This document shows positions 8,985 to 16,432 of a stretch of 21,339 bases of DNA, piece after piece; position 1 is the first letter of the stretch; every line of letters begins with the position of its first letter. The notes beneath the pieces are model-generated. The model worked only from the letters and a program-made list of their open reading frames with translations. It ran no database searches and was not told where the DNA came from. Origin of the DNA: CAYXDR01 sp046498185 (lineage in GTDB: Bacteria > Desulfobacterota > DSM-4660 > Desulfatiglandales > Desulfatiglandaceae). The DNA is taken from the NCBI GenBank assembly GCA_046498185.1, contig JAWOBE010000125.1:1-21339 (forward strand). The letters are read 5' to 3'. The translations under genes were made by a program, and so were the position numbers.

Positions 8985-9013
8985 TTGACAGATTGCCTTT
9001 AATCGTTCATGGT
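8985..9013 (+). promoter_or_regulatory. Promoter of the GntR regulator gene
   Basis: TTGACA (8985-8990), a 17-bp spacer and CATGGT (9008-9013, weak match) have the same spacing and similar -10 bases as the promoter at 7496-7524. The leader to the chosen ATG at 9144 would be about 125 nt. Confidence 0.55.
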
Positions 9014-9020
9014 TAGTCCG

Positions 9021-9031
9021 TGGTAATACCA
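9021..9031. promoter_or_regulatory. FadR/GntR-type operator, probable autoregulation site
   Basis: TGGTAATACCA matches the FadR-subfamily consensus and is a palindrome with a 3-bp centre. It begins 13 bp from the first base of the -10 element, exactly the offset of TGGT in the operator at 7532-7542. This suggests one regulator controls both promoters, including its own. Confidence 0.7.
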
Positions 9032-9143
9032 ATTTAACCAGCTGTCACTCTTGGAACTGTTTAGTTTTGGTGCGGCGTTTCAACTGTTTGTTAAGTGGGA
9101 GCGACTGTGGTTATCGGTAACCCCGGATTTGGAGAAATCGTAT

Positions 9144-9875
9144 ATGGTTATAGATCTCGGTTCTGCGTTTGCGCCACCCAAAAAAAGAGTTTTCGATGAA
9201 ATAATCCAGCATTTCAAAGATGCAATAGCTGAAGGAAACCTCAAGTCCGGGGATAGGCTGCTGTCCGAGCGTGAGCTGTCTTCACGGCTTGGGGTGAGCC
9301 GGGGAAGCCTTCGGGAAGCGCTGAAGACCCTTTCGATGTTCGGGGTGATTGCAAGCGAACCCGGTCGGGGTGCATATGTAATGTCGCCCGGTTTCAAGTC
9401 ACTTTCGTCATTTTTCGAATTGATGCTCACTCTGAAACCTGCCGTTTCGGAAAACATTTTGGAAGTTCGGATGATTCTGGAATGTGAGGCCGTGCGGATC
9501 GCTACCGTGAGAGCTACACCTGAAGAACTTGCGCACATAAAGAATATTCTCGATAGAATGCCCTTAAGCCTTAATGGCCCTGACTTTGGAGCTGAATCCG
9601 ATTTCGAATTTCATAATGCAATTGTCAAGTCGACGCATAACGATATCCTTATTTTTATCTATGAGGCGATAGAAGGTTTGCTGAAGCGCAGCCATCATGA
9701 AAGGCGGACATCGCTTTTTAAAATCGAGGGTATAAGGAGCGAGCTGGTTTCGTATCATTTTCAAGTTTATAATGCAATGGCTGAAAGAGATGCAGAAAAG
9801 GCAAGCTTACGTATGAGAAGACATTTTGAATTCACTAATTCACTCTTAGAAAAGCAACATTCTAATAAATTATAA
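9144..9875 (+). CDS. FadR-family (FCD) GntR transcriptional regulator
   Basis: This 243-residue DNA-binding regulator has an N-terminal GntR winged helix (about 14-80: RLLSERELSSRLGVSRGSLR, then wing GRGAYVM) and a C-terminal all-helical FCD ligand domain (about 100-235). Arg43, Arg53 and Arg57 align with the FadR arginines that contact TGGTnnnACCA-type DNA, matching the two operators found nearby. The FCD metal/ligand residues appear intact: Asp153 and His157 in DFEFHNAI, His205 and His227. FCD regulators usually bind small carboxylic acids. The frame is open to TTG 9051, but ATG 9144 has GGAGAA (9131-9136) at good spacing and gives a normal family length. It lies 72 bp before the redox operon and may also control it. 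Confidence 0.9.
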   Translation: MVIDLGSAFAPPKKRVFDEIIQHFKDAIAEGNLKSGDRLLSERELSSRLGVSRGSLREALKTLSMFGVIASEPGRGAYVMSPGFKSLSSFFELMLTLKPAVSENILEVRMILECEAVRIATVRATPEELAHIKNILDRMPLSLNGPDFGAESDFEFHNAIVKSTHNDILIFIYEAIEGLLKRSHHERRTSLFKIEGIRSELVSYHFQVYNAMAERDAEKASLRMRRHFEFTNSLLEKQHSNKL

Positions 9876-9936
9876 TTAAATCTCAATTTATTTAATGTTA
9901 AGGTTGACAAAACTATTAATATTAATAATTAGGAAT

Positions 9937-9943
9937 AAGGAGG
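9937..9943 (+). promoter_or_regulatory. Strong ribosome-binding site of the first redox gene
   Basis: AAGGAGG lies five to ten bases before ATG 9948 and fixes that start. The 72-bp gap from the regulator gene is very AT-rich. A perfect TATAAT at 9871-9876, overlapping the end of the regulator gene, could be the -10 of an operon promoter, although its -35 is poor. Confidence 0.6.
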
Positions 9944-9947
9944 CATT

Positions 9948-10709
9948 ATGAAGGTAGATAAGGATCGATGCATCGGCTGTAAGCGATGTTTTGCCTATTG
10001 CCCGATGGGAAGGATTCAAACGTTTCATCGGCATGAAACGATCCCCGGCCGTGTGTATATCGAGATCGATCAGGATGCTTGCACCGACTGCGGTATGTGC
10101 TTGCGTGCGAATATCTGCCCGGTGAACGCGCTTTACCAGCCGGAAGAGACGTGGCCGCGGGAAGTAAGAGGGATTTTGAGCAATCCTATGATCGAATTCC
10201 TGGGTTCACAGACTCCGGGAAGGGGCACAGAGGAAATGAAAACAACGGATGTCAAAGGTACATTTCCTCCGGGCATAGTAGGTATAGGCATTGAGCTGGG
10301 ACGGCCCGGTATCGGCGCTTACTTCCGGGATGTGGAGAAGGTGGCCATGGCCCTTGCTCCTCTTGGGTATCATTTCGCCGAAGAAAATCCCGTAACTCAT
10401 TTCATGGCTGATAAACAGACCGGAAGGCTCAGGGAAGATGTTCTCGGAGAGAAGGCTACTTCTGCAATCATCGAAGGGGTGGCTCCTCTGGAAAGTCTTG
10501 AAGAGGTGCTGGTCGCTTTGAGGAAAGTGTCGAATGAGGTGAACACGGTATTCACCATTGAAGTGATCACCAAGGTTACTCCTGAGGGAGATGTACCGAT
10601 AAAGAAAGTGCTCGACCGGATGGGCATTTGGTACTCTTTAAACAGCAAGAACAATCTCGGCCTTGGAGAGCCTTATTTCGATTTTTACGGCACGAACGCG
10701 AGGAACTGA
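9948..10709 (+). CDS. Two-[4Fe-4S] ferredoxin domain protein with unrecognised C-terminal domain
   Basis: This 253-residue soluble protein has an N-terminal bacterial-type ferredoxin (about 1-60). One cluster motif is Cys8-11-14-18. The other is Cys45-48-51-57, whose last spacing is widened (CTDCGMC, then five residues, CP). Residues 90-250 form a domain I cannot name. It opens with GRGTEEMKTTDVKG (91-104), continues ELGRPGIGAYFRDVEKV, and ends in an alternating beta/alpha pattern with GLGEPYFDFYG. From memory the GRGTEEMKT segment resembles part of 6-hydroxynicotinate reductase, a ferredoxin-dependent heteroaromatic reductase; this is a weak recollection, not an alignment. It is the first gene of the redox operon and 17 bp from the next gene, which seems to be its functional partner. 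Confidence 0.8.
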   Translation: MKVDKDRCIGCKRCFAYCPMGRIQTFHRHETIPGRVYIEIDQDACTDCGMCLRANICPVNALYQPEETWPREVRGILSNPMIEFLGSQTPGRGTEEMKTTDVKGTFPPGIVGIGIELGRPGIGAYFRDVEKVAMALAPLGYHFAEENPVTHFMADKQTGRLREDVLGEKATSAIIEGVAPLESLEEVLVALRKVSNEVNTVFTIEVITKVTPEGDVPIKKVLDRMGIWYSLNSKNNLGLGEPYFDFYGTNARN

Positions 10710-10726
10710 ACGGAAGGAGCTTCGAT

Positions 10727-11380
10727 ATGACACATAGTTTGCATAGAAGAGGTGATCGGGACAGCCTGTCGCGGGATTTCGTGGTGCTTGGCTGCCCAGC
10801 CACCGGAGTGAACAAGAAGGGATCAAGGCCCAAGACGCAGCAATTTTTGAGTGTTTGCCACAAGCACGGCTGCGTCAATCTGGGCGATATGAAGACCGGA
10901 AACATATACACGACTACGATGGATAACATCCTTGACCGGGTAAGCGACGGGACCATCGTGGAGTGCACTTTCGACAACAAAGACAAAGTGGTTGCGCTGA
11001 TAAAGGAGTTTGCCAAAAACAAGCCTGGAATTTCCATCATCATCTCAGGGATCACGGATGTGGTTCAGGAAATAATGAACGAGGCGGGCCTTGGCTATAT
11101 CCACAGCCTGGAATATTCACTTGGCACCTGGGGCCAGACCGATAGGCTGCCCGATTTCGAGATTCTGGAACTGACCACGATGTGCGGGCATGGGATGATT
11201 GCTGAAAATCTGATTGACAAGAACGTGCGGGATCTCAAACGAGGCCGGAAGACTTTGGACGAGGCCGTTCTTGATGTCACGAAATGCTGTACATGCGGAA
11301 ATTTGAATTTGACCCGTGCACGTGAGCTGTTCAAGAAAATTTTACCGCTTTATACTATCAATTCTCTATACCAGAATTAA
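10727..11380 (+). CDS. Cys-rich redox partner protein, unrecognised family
   Basis: This 217-residue soluble protein has no signal peptide. The N-terminal part (18-130) is alternating alpha/beta with Cys23, 44, 49 and 80. The C-terminal part has LTTMCGHGMIAENLI (149-163) and a compact KCCTCGNLN motif (186-194), a likely Fe-S or metal site with Cys153, 187, 188 and 190. The CGHGM...CxCGxxNxxRAxxL pairing recalls the C-terminal part of 6-hydroxynicotinate-reductase-like proteins, so this gene and the previous one may be the two halves of such an enzyme; this is tentative. The frame is open from 10628, overlapping the previous gene, but ATG 10727 has GGAAGGAG just upstream and avoids an 82-bp overlap. 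I recognise no characterised function. Confidence 0.75.
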   Translation: MTHSLHRRGDRDSLSRDFVVLGCPATGVNKKGSRPKTQQFLSVCHKHGCVNLGDMKTGNIYTTTMDNILDRVSDGTIVECTFDNKDKVVALIKEFAKNKPGISIIISGITDVVQEIMNEAGLGYIHSLEYSLGTWGQTDRLPDFEILELTTMCGHGMIAENLIDKNVRDLKRGRKTLDEAVLDVTKCCTCGNLNLTRARELFKKILPLYTINSLYQN

Positions 11381-11440
11381 TAGTTCCAGGGTGGTTTGAA
11401 TGAGATGCAACCTGATAGGAATTTCAGGAAGGAGATTGCA

Positions 11441-12754
11441 ATGAGATATTTGATAATCGGCGGGAGCGCCGCAGCAATCAGCGCCGTAGAGGCGATTCGG
11501 GCCATTGACGCACGTGGGCGGATCGACTTGTTCAGTGATGAGATGACGCCGCTTTTCTCCCGTGTGCTGTTGCCGTATTACGTGGCGGAGGAATTGGGGA
11601 AGCAGCTGCTCAATTTCAGGAATCCCACGTTTTTCGATGATTACGAGGTGAGCGCTCATATCGGTGTGAAAGTCACCGATATAGACGCGTCAGGCAGGAC
11701 TGTGAAGGCCTCTGATGGGAATACGTATGAGTATGACAGGGTTTTGATTGCAACCGGTGGAAATCCGATAGTCCCCCCCATTTCGGGCCTTGAAAAGGAG
11801 AATATATCGACGCTGAAAACAATGGCCGACGCCGAACGCGTTTACACGATGAAGGGGAAGAAAGCCGTGGTCATCGGCGCTGGGAGCATCGGCGTTGAAT
11901 CGGCCATCAGCCTGAGCCATCGCGGAGTTAAGGTCACCCTACTGGAGCAGCTGGGAAGGGTAATGCCGACGGTTTTTGACAGGGAAGCCGCAGAAATTGT
12001 ACAGCGCCGAGTCGAATCCTTCGGGATAGATGTGGTATGCGGCGAGCGAGCTGTCGAATTTACCGGAAACGGCAAGGTAACCGGCGTCCGGACGAACAGC
12101 CAGGAAATACCGTGCGACATGGTCGTGATGGGTATCGGGGTGAAGCCGAATACCGAATTGGCGGAACAGGCAGGAACTTCCCTGGGAGCATTGAAGGGAA
12201 TTGAAGTAGACGAAAAAATGAGAACTTCGGTGCCGAATGTGTTTGCAGCGGGCGATGTCTGCGAGACATACGACATTGCGCTGGAACGTAAAGCGATCAA
12301 CGCCATTTGGCCTTGTGCTATGGAGCAGGGAAAGGTCGCGGGAAGAAACATGGCGGGAATGGAAGCTGTGTATCCCGGGTCCGTTCGTATGAATTCAATC
12401 GGTAACTTCATCGGGCAGCCCGCCATTTCCCTTGGGATGATCGCCGTGCCTTCAGAGGGCTCCGGCGCGGAATCCGGAGGGGAATACCAGGAAGTGGTGC
12501 GAAAAACCAAGGATACCTACCGGAAGCTTATTTTAAAAGACGGCCGGATCAAAGGGGCGATCCTTGTGGGAGATACCCAGAAGGCAGGCATTTTTTCGGT
12601 GTTGCTGAAGAAGCAGGTGGATGTCTCTGAATTTACGCCAATATTGTTGAGCCATAGCCTGAGTTTCATGGATATCCTCCCCCTTGTGCGGGAGCATGCC
12701 GATAAATTTTATGAGCCTGAATTCAAGGAGTTGATGGATACCCATATCGTATGA
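11441..12754 (+). CDS. FAD/NAD(P)-dependent oxidoreductase (CODH-associated flavoprotein type)
   Basis: This 437-residue flavoprotein of the pyridine-nucleotide disulfide oxidoreductase fold lacks the redox-active CxxxxC. The FAD dinucleotide fold starts at once (YLIIGGSAAAIS, 3-14). IATGG (103-107), a second Rossmann motif VVIGAGSIGVE (143-153) and the FAD-closing FAAGDV (268-273) follow. Glu169 at the end of the second beta strand suggests NADH rather than NADPH. Such proteins (NirB / rubredoxin-reductase-like) are found beside CooF and CooS in some CO dehydrogenase clusters, where they pass electrons between iron-sulfur proteins and NAD. The frame extends to TTG 11396, but AGGAAGGAG before ATG 11441 and the immediate FAD motif support 11441. 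Its stop touches the upstream frame of the CooF-like gene. Confidence 0.88.
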   Translation: MRYLIIGGSAAAISAVEAIRAIDARGRIDLFSDEMTPLFSRVLLPYYVAEELGKQLLNFRNPTFFDDYEVSAHIGVKVTDIDASGRTVKASDGNTYEYDRVLIATGGNPIVPPISGLEKENISTLKTMADAERVYTMKGKKAVVIGAGSIGVESAISLSHRGVKVTLLEQLGRVMPTVFDREAAEIVQRRVESFGIDVVCGERAVEFTGNGKVTGVRTNSQEIPCDMVVMGIGVKPNTELAEQAGTSLGALKGIEVDEKMRTSVPNVFAAGDVCETYDIALERKAINAIWPCAMEQGKVAGRNMAGMEAVYPGSVRMNSIGNFIGQPAISLGMIAVPSEGSGAESGGEYQEVVRKTKDTYRKLILKDGRIKGAILVGDTQKAGIFSVLLKKQVDVSEFTPILLSHSLSFMDILPLVREHADKFYEPEFKELMDTHIV

Positions 12755-12804
12755 TCCATGTCGACCGAGATGGTTTGATCCATCCACTGTGCGAGGAGAT
12801 AAAT

Positions 12805-13269
12805 ATGAAGGTAATAATGGTTGATCAGGAAAAATGCACCGGGTGCCATTTGTGTGAACTGTGGTGTGCCAATGAAATTGCATCCGAATCGAAAAGAATG
12901 CCGGATTCATTTTTTGAAACACCGCAGCCGGTGCCGAGAGTTTTTGTCGAAGGAAAGAAGTTTGCACTCCAATGCAGGCATTGTCCGGAAGCCCCCTGCC
13001 TGGAGGCCTGTCCTAATGGTACAATGCGCCGGGATCCAGAAACCGGTCTCGTTTATGTTCATGAGCCTACCTGTATCGGATGCTGGATGTGCGTGATGGT
13101 GTGCCCGTTTGGCGTGATAAATCCGTATTCGCCGATGAAGGTAGCCGTCAAATGCGATCGATGCCGGAATATGGGGTATCCCATATGTGCTGAGGTCTGC
13201 CCCACGAATGCTATTTCAGTCGTGGAGCGTGCAGTGGCTCAGGCTGGTGATGAGGACGAAGAAAAATAG
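12805..13269 (+). CDS. CooF-like ferredoxin with four [4Fe-4S] clusters
   Basis: This electron-transfer protein of about 154 residues belongs to the CooF/HycB/DmsB iron-sulfur family. Sixteen cysteines fall in four sets: 11-14-17-21, 57-60-65-69, 90-93-96-100 and 117-120-128-132. The third and fourth sets have the diagnostic CIGCWMCVMVCPFG and CDRCRNMGYPICAEVCP. No Tat or Sec signal is present, so it should work in the cytoplasm. It would carry electrons between the CooS-like protein that follows and the flavoprotein before it. An ATG at 12751 overlaps the previous stop, but AGGAG (12794-12798) before ATG 12805 and the start of the family homology (MKVIMVDQEKC) favour the shorter form. A Glu/Asp-rich tail ends it. 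Confidence 0.9.
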   Translation: MKVIMVDQEKCTGCHLCELWCANEIASESKRMPDSFFETPQPVPRVFVEGKKFALQCRHCPEAPCLEACPNGTMRRDPETGLVYVHEPTCIGCWMCVMVCPFGVINPYSPMKVAVKCDRCRNMGYPICAEVCPTNAISVVERAVAQAGDEDEEK

Positions 13270-13321
13270 CCGGCGATGACCGGTAATCGGCAACGGATGG
13301 ATTGAGAAAGGAGAATGAACG

Positions 13322-15013
13322 ATGGATTTGATCCAGAGAAAGACGATAGACAAGACGGTTGAACGTTTTATTCAAAAAGCCGCCGTGGAAGGTGTTGACC
13401 TGGTTTGGGACCGCTACGAGGGGCAGGTACCGGAGTGCGGGTTTTGCGAATCGGGGCTCAGCTGCAGGGACTGCCTGCAGGGGCCGTGCATAAGCCACCC
13501 GTTCAAGGGGGATATCAACAAGGTAGGTATCTGCGGGAAGGACAAGCATATTCTGGCGGCTCACACGCTGCTCAGGATGGTCATCAAGGGTACGATGGCA
13601 TGCCTGGACCAGGCTTCCGATATCGCCGCCGATGCAGGCGGGGATTCCGAAAAAGCCGTGAGTTCGCTTTTCAGTGGGTTCGATGCTTCAAATATCCCGG
13701 GAATGCCTGCATCGGTCCTCGAGACCTGGAAGTCTGCAGGCGTTGTTCCTGAAGGAGTTGTACGCGATGTAATAAAGGCCTCACAGAAATTGGAAGGTGG
13801 AGTAACCACCGTTGAGGAAACGCTCCTTTGGACTTTCAAATGTGCTCTTTTGGGCTATGCGGCGTCGGTTTTGAAGGGTGAAGCCAAAAAGAGCCTGTTC
13901 GGTGAATTCAAGCCTGAAGTCGTGCCGACTGATATCGGTGCACTTGATCCTGAAAAGCCTAACCTGTTGATGTATGGTGAATTTAGTGCTGCACTCAAGG
14001 CCAAGATCGCCGCAGCCTGTGCAAGGGGAGGCGTAGGAGTATACGCGGTAGCTTCCGAACCTGTGCCCGGGGAGACGGTGGTGCCTTTGCTGACCAATCA
14101 TGCATCCCAGGAAGTTCCGGTTATGACCGGAGCTGTAGATCTCATCGTGGCCGGTGACCAGTTTGTGAACCCCTCCCTGTCCAGTCTGGCAACACAGTGG
14201 AACGTCCCGATAATATCGGTACAAAGCCTCAAGTCCGGACCGGATGCCGAGGCTTTCGCCGTTTCAGTGGTTGAAAAAACCAAGGACAGCAAACGTATTA
14301 GAGCCTCCTTCACAAGGGATGTGCCCGGAAGCGAAAAACAGGCGTCGATGGGTTACTGCGCAGCGAATCTTGATATGAAAAAAATCGTTGACTCGATCGA
14401 AAAGGGCGACGTAAAGGGAATTGTCGCATTCGCAGGTTATGACAATACAAAATTGTCTCAGGACCTGGAATTAACGACGATGGCCGGGATTTTTCTTGAG
14501 TATGGAATTTTGTGCATCGCTGAAGGGGATGCCAGTGTGGCTCTTTCCAAATACGGCTATTTGACTGCTGGCGGTGATATTTCCTGCGCTGATGGAGTGA
14601 AGGCGACGCTCGAAGCCCTGGGAACCCCAGCGGTAATAGATGTAAGCGCCTATGGAATCGGTGATTTCCTCTGCGGCCTGGCCGAAGCGGCGGGTAAGAG
14701 CCTCAGTGACCTTCCTGTTGCTGCGGTTTTCGCGGAAGCCAGCCGAAGCGTCGATGTGATGAAGGCGATGGCGATGACAGCAATGGGAGTGGATACCTAT
14801 TTCTGGCCCTTCCTGCCCGTGACCGGAAGTGACGACGTGGTGAAGGCACTTGGAGAATTCTGTAAAGCTACTTTCGGCGGACAGCTCCATGTGATCACCC
14901 GCAAGATCGAAGGCAGGGTGAAAGGGGCCATGATAGTAAAGGTGCTGACAGGGGAGGAAGGACCGGATGTGAGCGGAAATCCCTGGTACAGCAAAATCGG
15001 AGCCGAATTATGA
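13322..15013 (+). CDS. Ni-CO dehydrogenase (CooS)-like protein lacking the C-cluster ligands
   Basis: This 563-residue protein is homologous to the anaerobic CO dehydrogenase catalytic subunit (usually about 630). The N-terminus VWDRYEGQVPECGF, then SCRDCLQGPC and GICG, follows CooS closely and keeps B-cluster Cys48, 51, 56 and 71. Of the D-cluster pair, Cys39 is kept and the second is Ser47, with an extra Cys42 (CGFC). The rest also aligns (VMTGAVDLIVAGDQ, PVTGSDDVVKAL). By my alignment every C-cluster ligand is replaced: the His of HGH by Glu220, and the five Cys sites by residues near 243-245, Phe281, Tyr373, Asp403 and Tyr444. CO oxidation is therefore not expected. The reading frame is long, clean and well spaced in the operon, so it is not a decaying pseudogene. 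The start is set by AAAGGAGAA before ATG 13322. It is the last gene before a strong terminator. Confidence 0.85.
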   Translation: MDLIQRKTIDKTVERFIQKAAVEGVDLVWDRYEGQVPECGFCESGLSCRDCLQGPCISHPFKGDINKVGICGKDKHILAAHTLLRMVIKGTMACLDQASDIAADAGGDSEKAVSSLFSGFDASNIPGMPASVLETWKSAGVVPEGVVRDVIKASQKLEGGVTTVEETLLWTFKCALLGYAASVLKGEAKKSLFGEFKPEVVPTDIGALDPEKPNLLMYGEFSAALKAKIAAACARGGVGVYAVASEPVPGETVVPLLTNHASQEVPVMTGAVDLIVAGDQFVNPSLSSLATQWNVPIISVQSLKSGPDAEAFAVSVVEKTKDSKRIRASFTRDVPGSEKQASMGYCAANLDMKKIVDSIEKGDVKGIVAFAGYDNTKLSQDLELTTMAGIFLEYGILCIAEGDASVALSKYGYLTAGGDISCADGVKATLEALGTPAVIDVSAYGIGDFLCGLAEAAGKSLSDLPVAAVFAEASRSVDVMKAMAMTAMGVDTYFWPFLPVTGSDDVVKALGEFCKATFGGQLHVITRKIEGRVKGAMIVKVLTGEEGPDVSGNPWYSKIGAEL

Positions 15014-15074
15014 GTTTTGTTAAATTGTCGGCCGATTGATTGGCGTGGGCCGGGTCAAATTTCTAAAATTGATC

Positions 15075-15111
15075 AAAAAGGCCGTGGAGGTTGTTCCTCC
15101 ATGGCCTTTTT
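15075..15111. terminator. Bidirectional rho-independent terminator between convergent operons
   Basis: A 16-bp stem (AAAAAGGCCGTGGAGG, 15075-15090; CCTCCATGGCCTTTTT, 15096-15111) with a 5-nt TTGTT loop has T-runs on both strands. The only imperfect pair is G15084/T15102, which is a G-U wobble in the plus-strand RNA. It closes the redox operon (62 bp after its stop) and the oxidoreductase operon from the other side (29 bp after its stop). Confidence 0.9.
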
Positions 15112-15139
15112 GGCTTGACGAACCGGTTGGTTTCTACTC

Positions 15140-16432
15140 CTACGGGTTTACCTTTTCAATTACCGAGAGTGCTCCTTCACAAATCGCCCCTTTAAAGCGT
15201 AGTTGAACCGCCGCCTTGAGCATGGAAAGCGTTATCGCGTGCTCCATTTTAGCCAACACGGCTAGAGAGGCGAGCGCGAAATCGGGCGATTTCAATCCCT
15301 GGGCCTTGAAATCGACGCTGTGAACCTGGGCGTCTGTAGCTGGGATTTCAACTCCTTTTACCCTGAGTACAAGTGCATCTTTACCCAGGGAGGCGATAAT
15401 ATTTTTCCTGCGAGCGACGCCCTCTTCTGCAAGGGCGATCATGACCGTGGGTTTTTCTATGCCGCTAAAGAGGATGTCTTCGGGCGAAAGAATGAGTTCA
15501 CTGACAGAAGGTCCGCGAAGCACCGTGATGTTATACTCGTTTTTCTGGCTCGCCCTGAGTCCCGCGCTCATTCCCGCCATGCAAAGGATTTCGCCCGCCG
15601 TGAGTATCCTTTGCCCTGCGCTTCCGAGTAGCACAATTTCCTCGCGACGCGTGGAGGTAGAATCGAATTGAGCTTCTATGCCCTGTGGCGGGGAAGGCTT
15701 CTTTTCCATGGAGGCCACCCTACGGTATTGGTTGCCGTATTCTTCTCTGAGATTGCATTGAACGGGGCCTTCAAGTGGGGGCAGGCTGTCCAAATTTTCC
15801 TCTATAACGGATGGGGTCAGTTTGTTTCGCTTGGTGTATCTGCCGGTACACATGCCCCATATGTCCATAACTGAGAATCCGTTGAATTTTATGGCCTCCA
15901 CCATTTTTTCGGGAAGATCTTTGCAGTAGCTGGAGCACCGGGTGACAAACGGGGCGCCTGCAGCCCGTACAAGCTCGGCGGCATCCATCGGGCGTTCGAG
16001 CCGGTTCAAGAAGCCGGAGCCGACAACGGCATCGGGCGGTGTTGTAAAAGAACACTGCCCGCCGGTCATTCCATAATTGAAATTATTAAGGATCAGCAAC
16101 GTCAGATCGACATTGCGGCGGCACGCTGCGGCTAGATGAGCCCCCCCGATACCGAGCCCGCCGTCTCCCATGGTTACCACGACTGTGAGGTGTGGTTGGG
16201 CCAGCTTGATGCCGGTTGCATAGGTAAGCGCACGGCCATGGAGCCCGTGGAAGGCATGGGTGTTGAAGAAGGTATCGAAAAGTCCGGAACAGCCTATGTC
16301 GCTTACGAGAGCTACCTGGTTTCCCTCCAGCCCCATGGACTGAAAAGCCCTGTCAAGCGCCTTGGTGACCGTGTCGTGTGAACATCCGGGGCAGTAGGCG
16401 GGTGGGCGGTTTTTATTTATAAGGCTAGCCAT
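15140..16432 (-). CDS. korB: 2-oxoacid:ferredoxin oxidoreductase, fused beta-gamma subunit
   Basis: This 430-residue protein joins two subunits of the 2-oxoacid:acceptor oxidoreductase, which oxidises 2-oxoacids to acyl-CoA and CO2 with ferredoxin as acceptor. Residues 1-250 are the thiamine-diphosphate beta domain: CPGC (14-17), DIGCSG (45-50), HGLHGR (61-66), the TPP-Mg motif GDGGLGIGG (89-97) and NNFNYGMTGGQ (116-126). Residues from about 262 form the gamma domain, opened by VLLGSAGQRILTAGEI. Separate beta and gamma genes are common, so the fusion is notable. No ferredoxin (delta) subunit is encoded beside it. It overlaps the alpha gene by 8 bp, with a perfect anti-16S ribosome site. The substrate (2-oxoglutarate, branched-chain or other oxo-acid) cannot be assigned, so the symbol is by family only. 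Confidence 0.88.
   Translation of the reverse strand: MASLINKNRPPAYCPGCSHDTVTKALDRAFQSMGLEGNQVALVSDIGCSGLFDTFFNTHAFHGLHGRALTYATGIKLAQPHLTVVVTMGDGGLGIGGAHLAAACRRNVDLTLLILNNFNYGMTGGQCSFTTPPDAVVGSGFLNRLERPMDAAELVRAAGAPFVTRCSSYCKDLPEKMVEAIKFNGFSVMDIWGMCTGRYTKRNKLTPSVIEENLDSLPPLEGPVQCNLREEYGNQYRRVASMEKKPSPPQGIEAQFDSTSTRREEIVLLGSAGQRILTAGEILCMAGMSAGLRASQKNEYNITVLRGPSVSELILSPEDILFSGIEKPTVMIALAEEGVARRKNIIASLGKDALVLRVKGVEIPATDAQVHSVDFKAQGLKSPDFALASLAVLAKMEHAITLSMLKAAVQLRFKGAICEGALSVIEKVNP

Noticed and set aside
9904..9931. TTGACA at 9904-9909 with TAATTA 16 bp downstream as promoter of the redox operon
   Set aside because: The transcription start would fall inside the AAGGAGG ribosome site of the first gene, leaving no usable leader; the -10 match is also poor.
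11842..12510. Open frame of 222 codons on the minus strand
   Set aside because: Antisense to the flavoprotein and rich in Ser/Pro/Thr as expected from a shadow; no domain recognised.
13322..15013. Annotation as an active CO dehydrogenase (cooS)
   Set aside because: Overall homology supports the family, but the C-cluster ligands appear to be missing, so the catalytic name would mislead.
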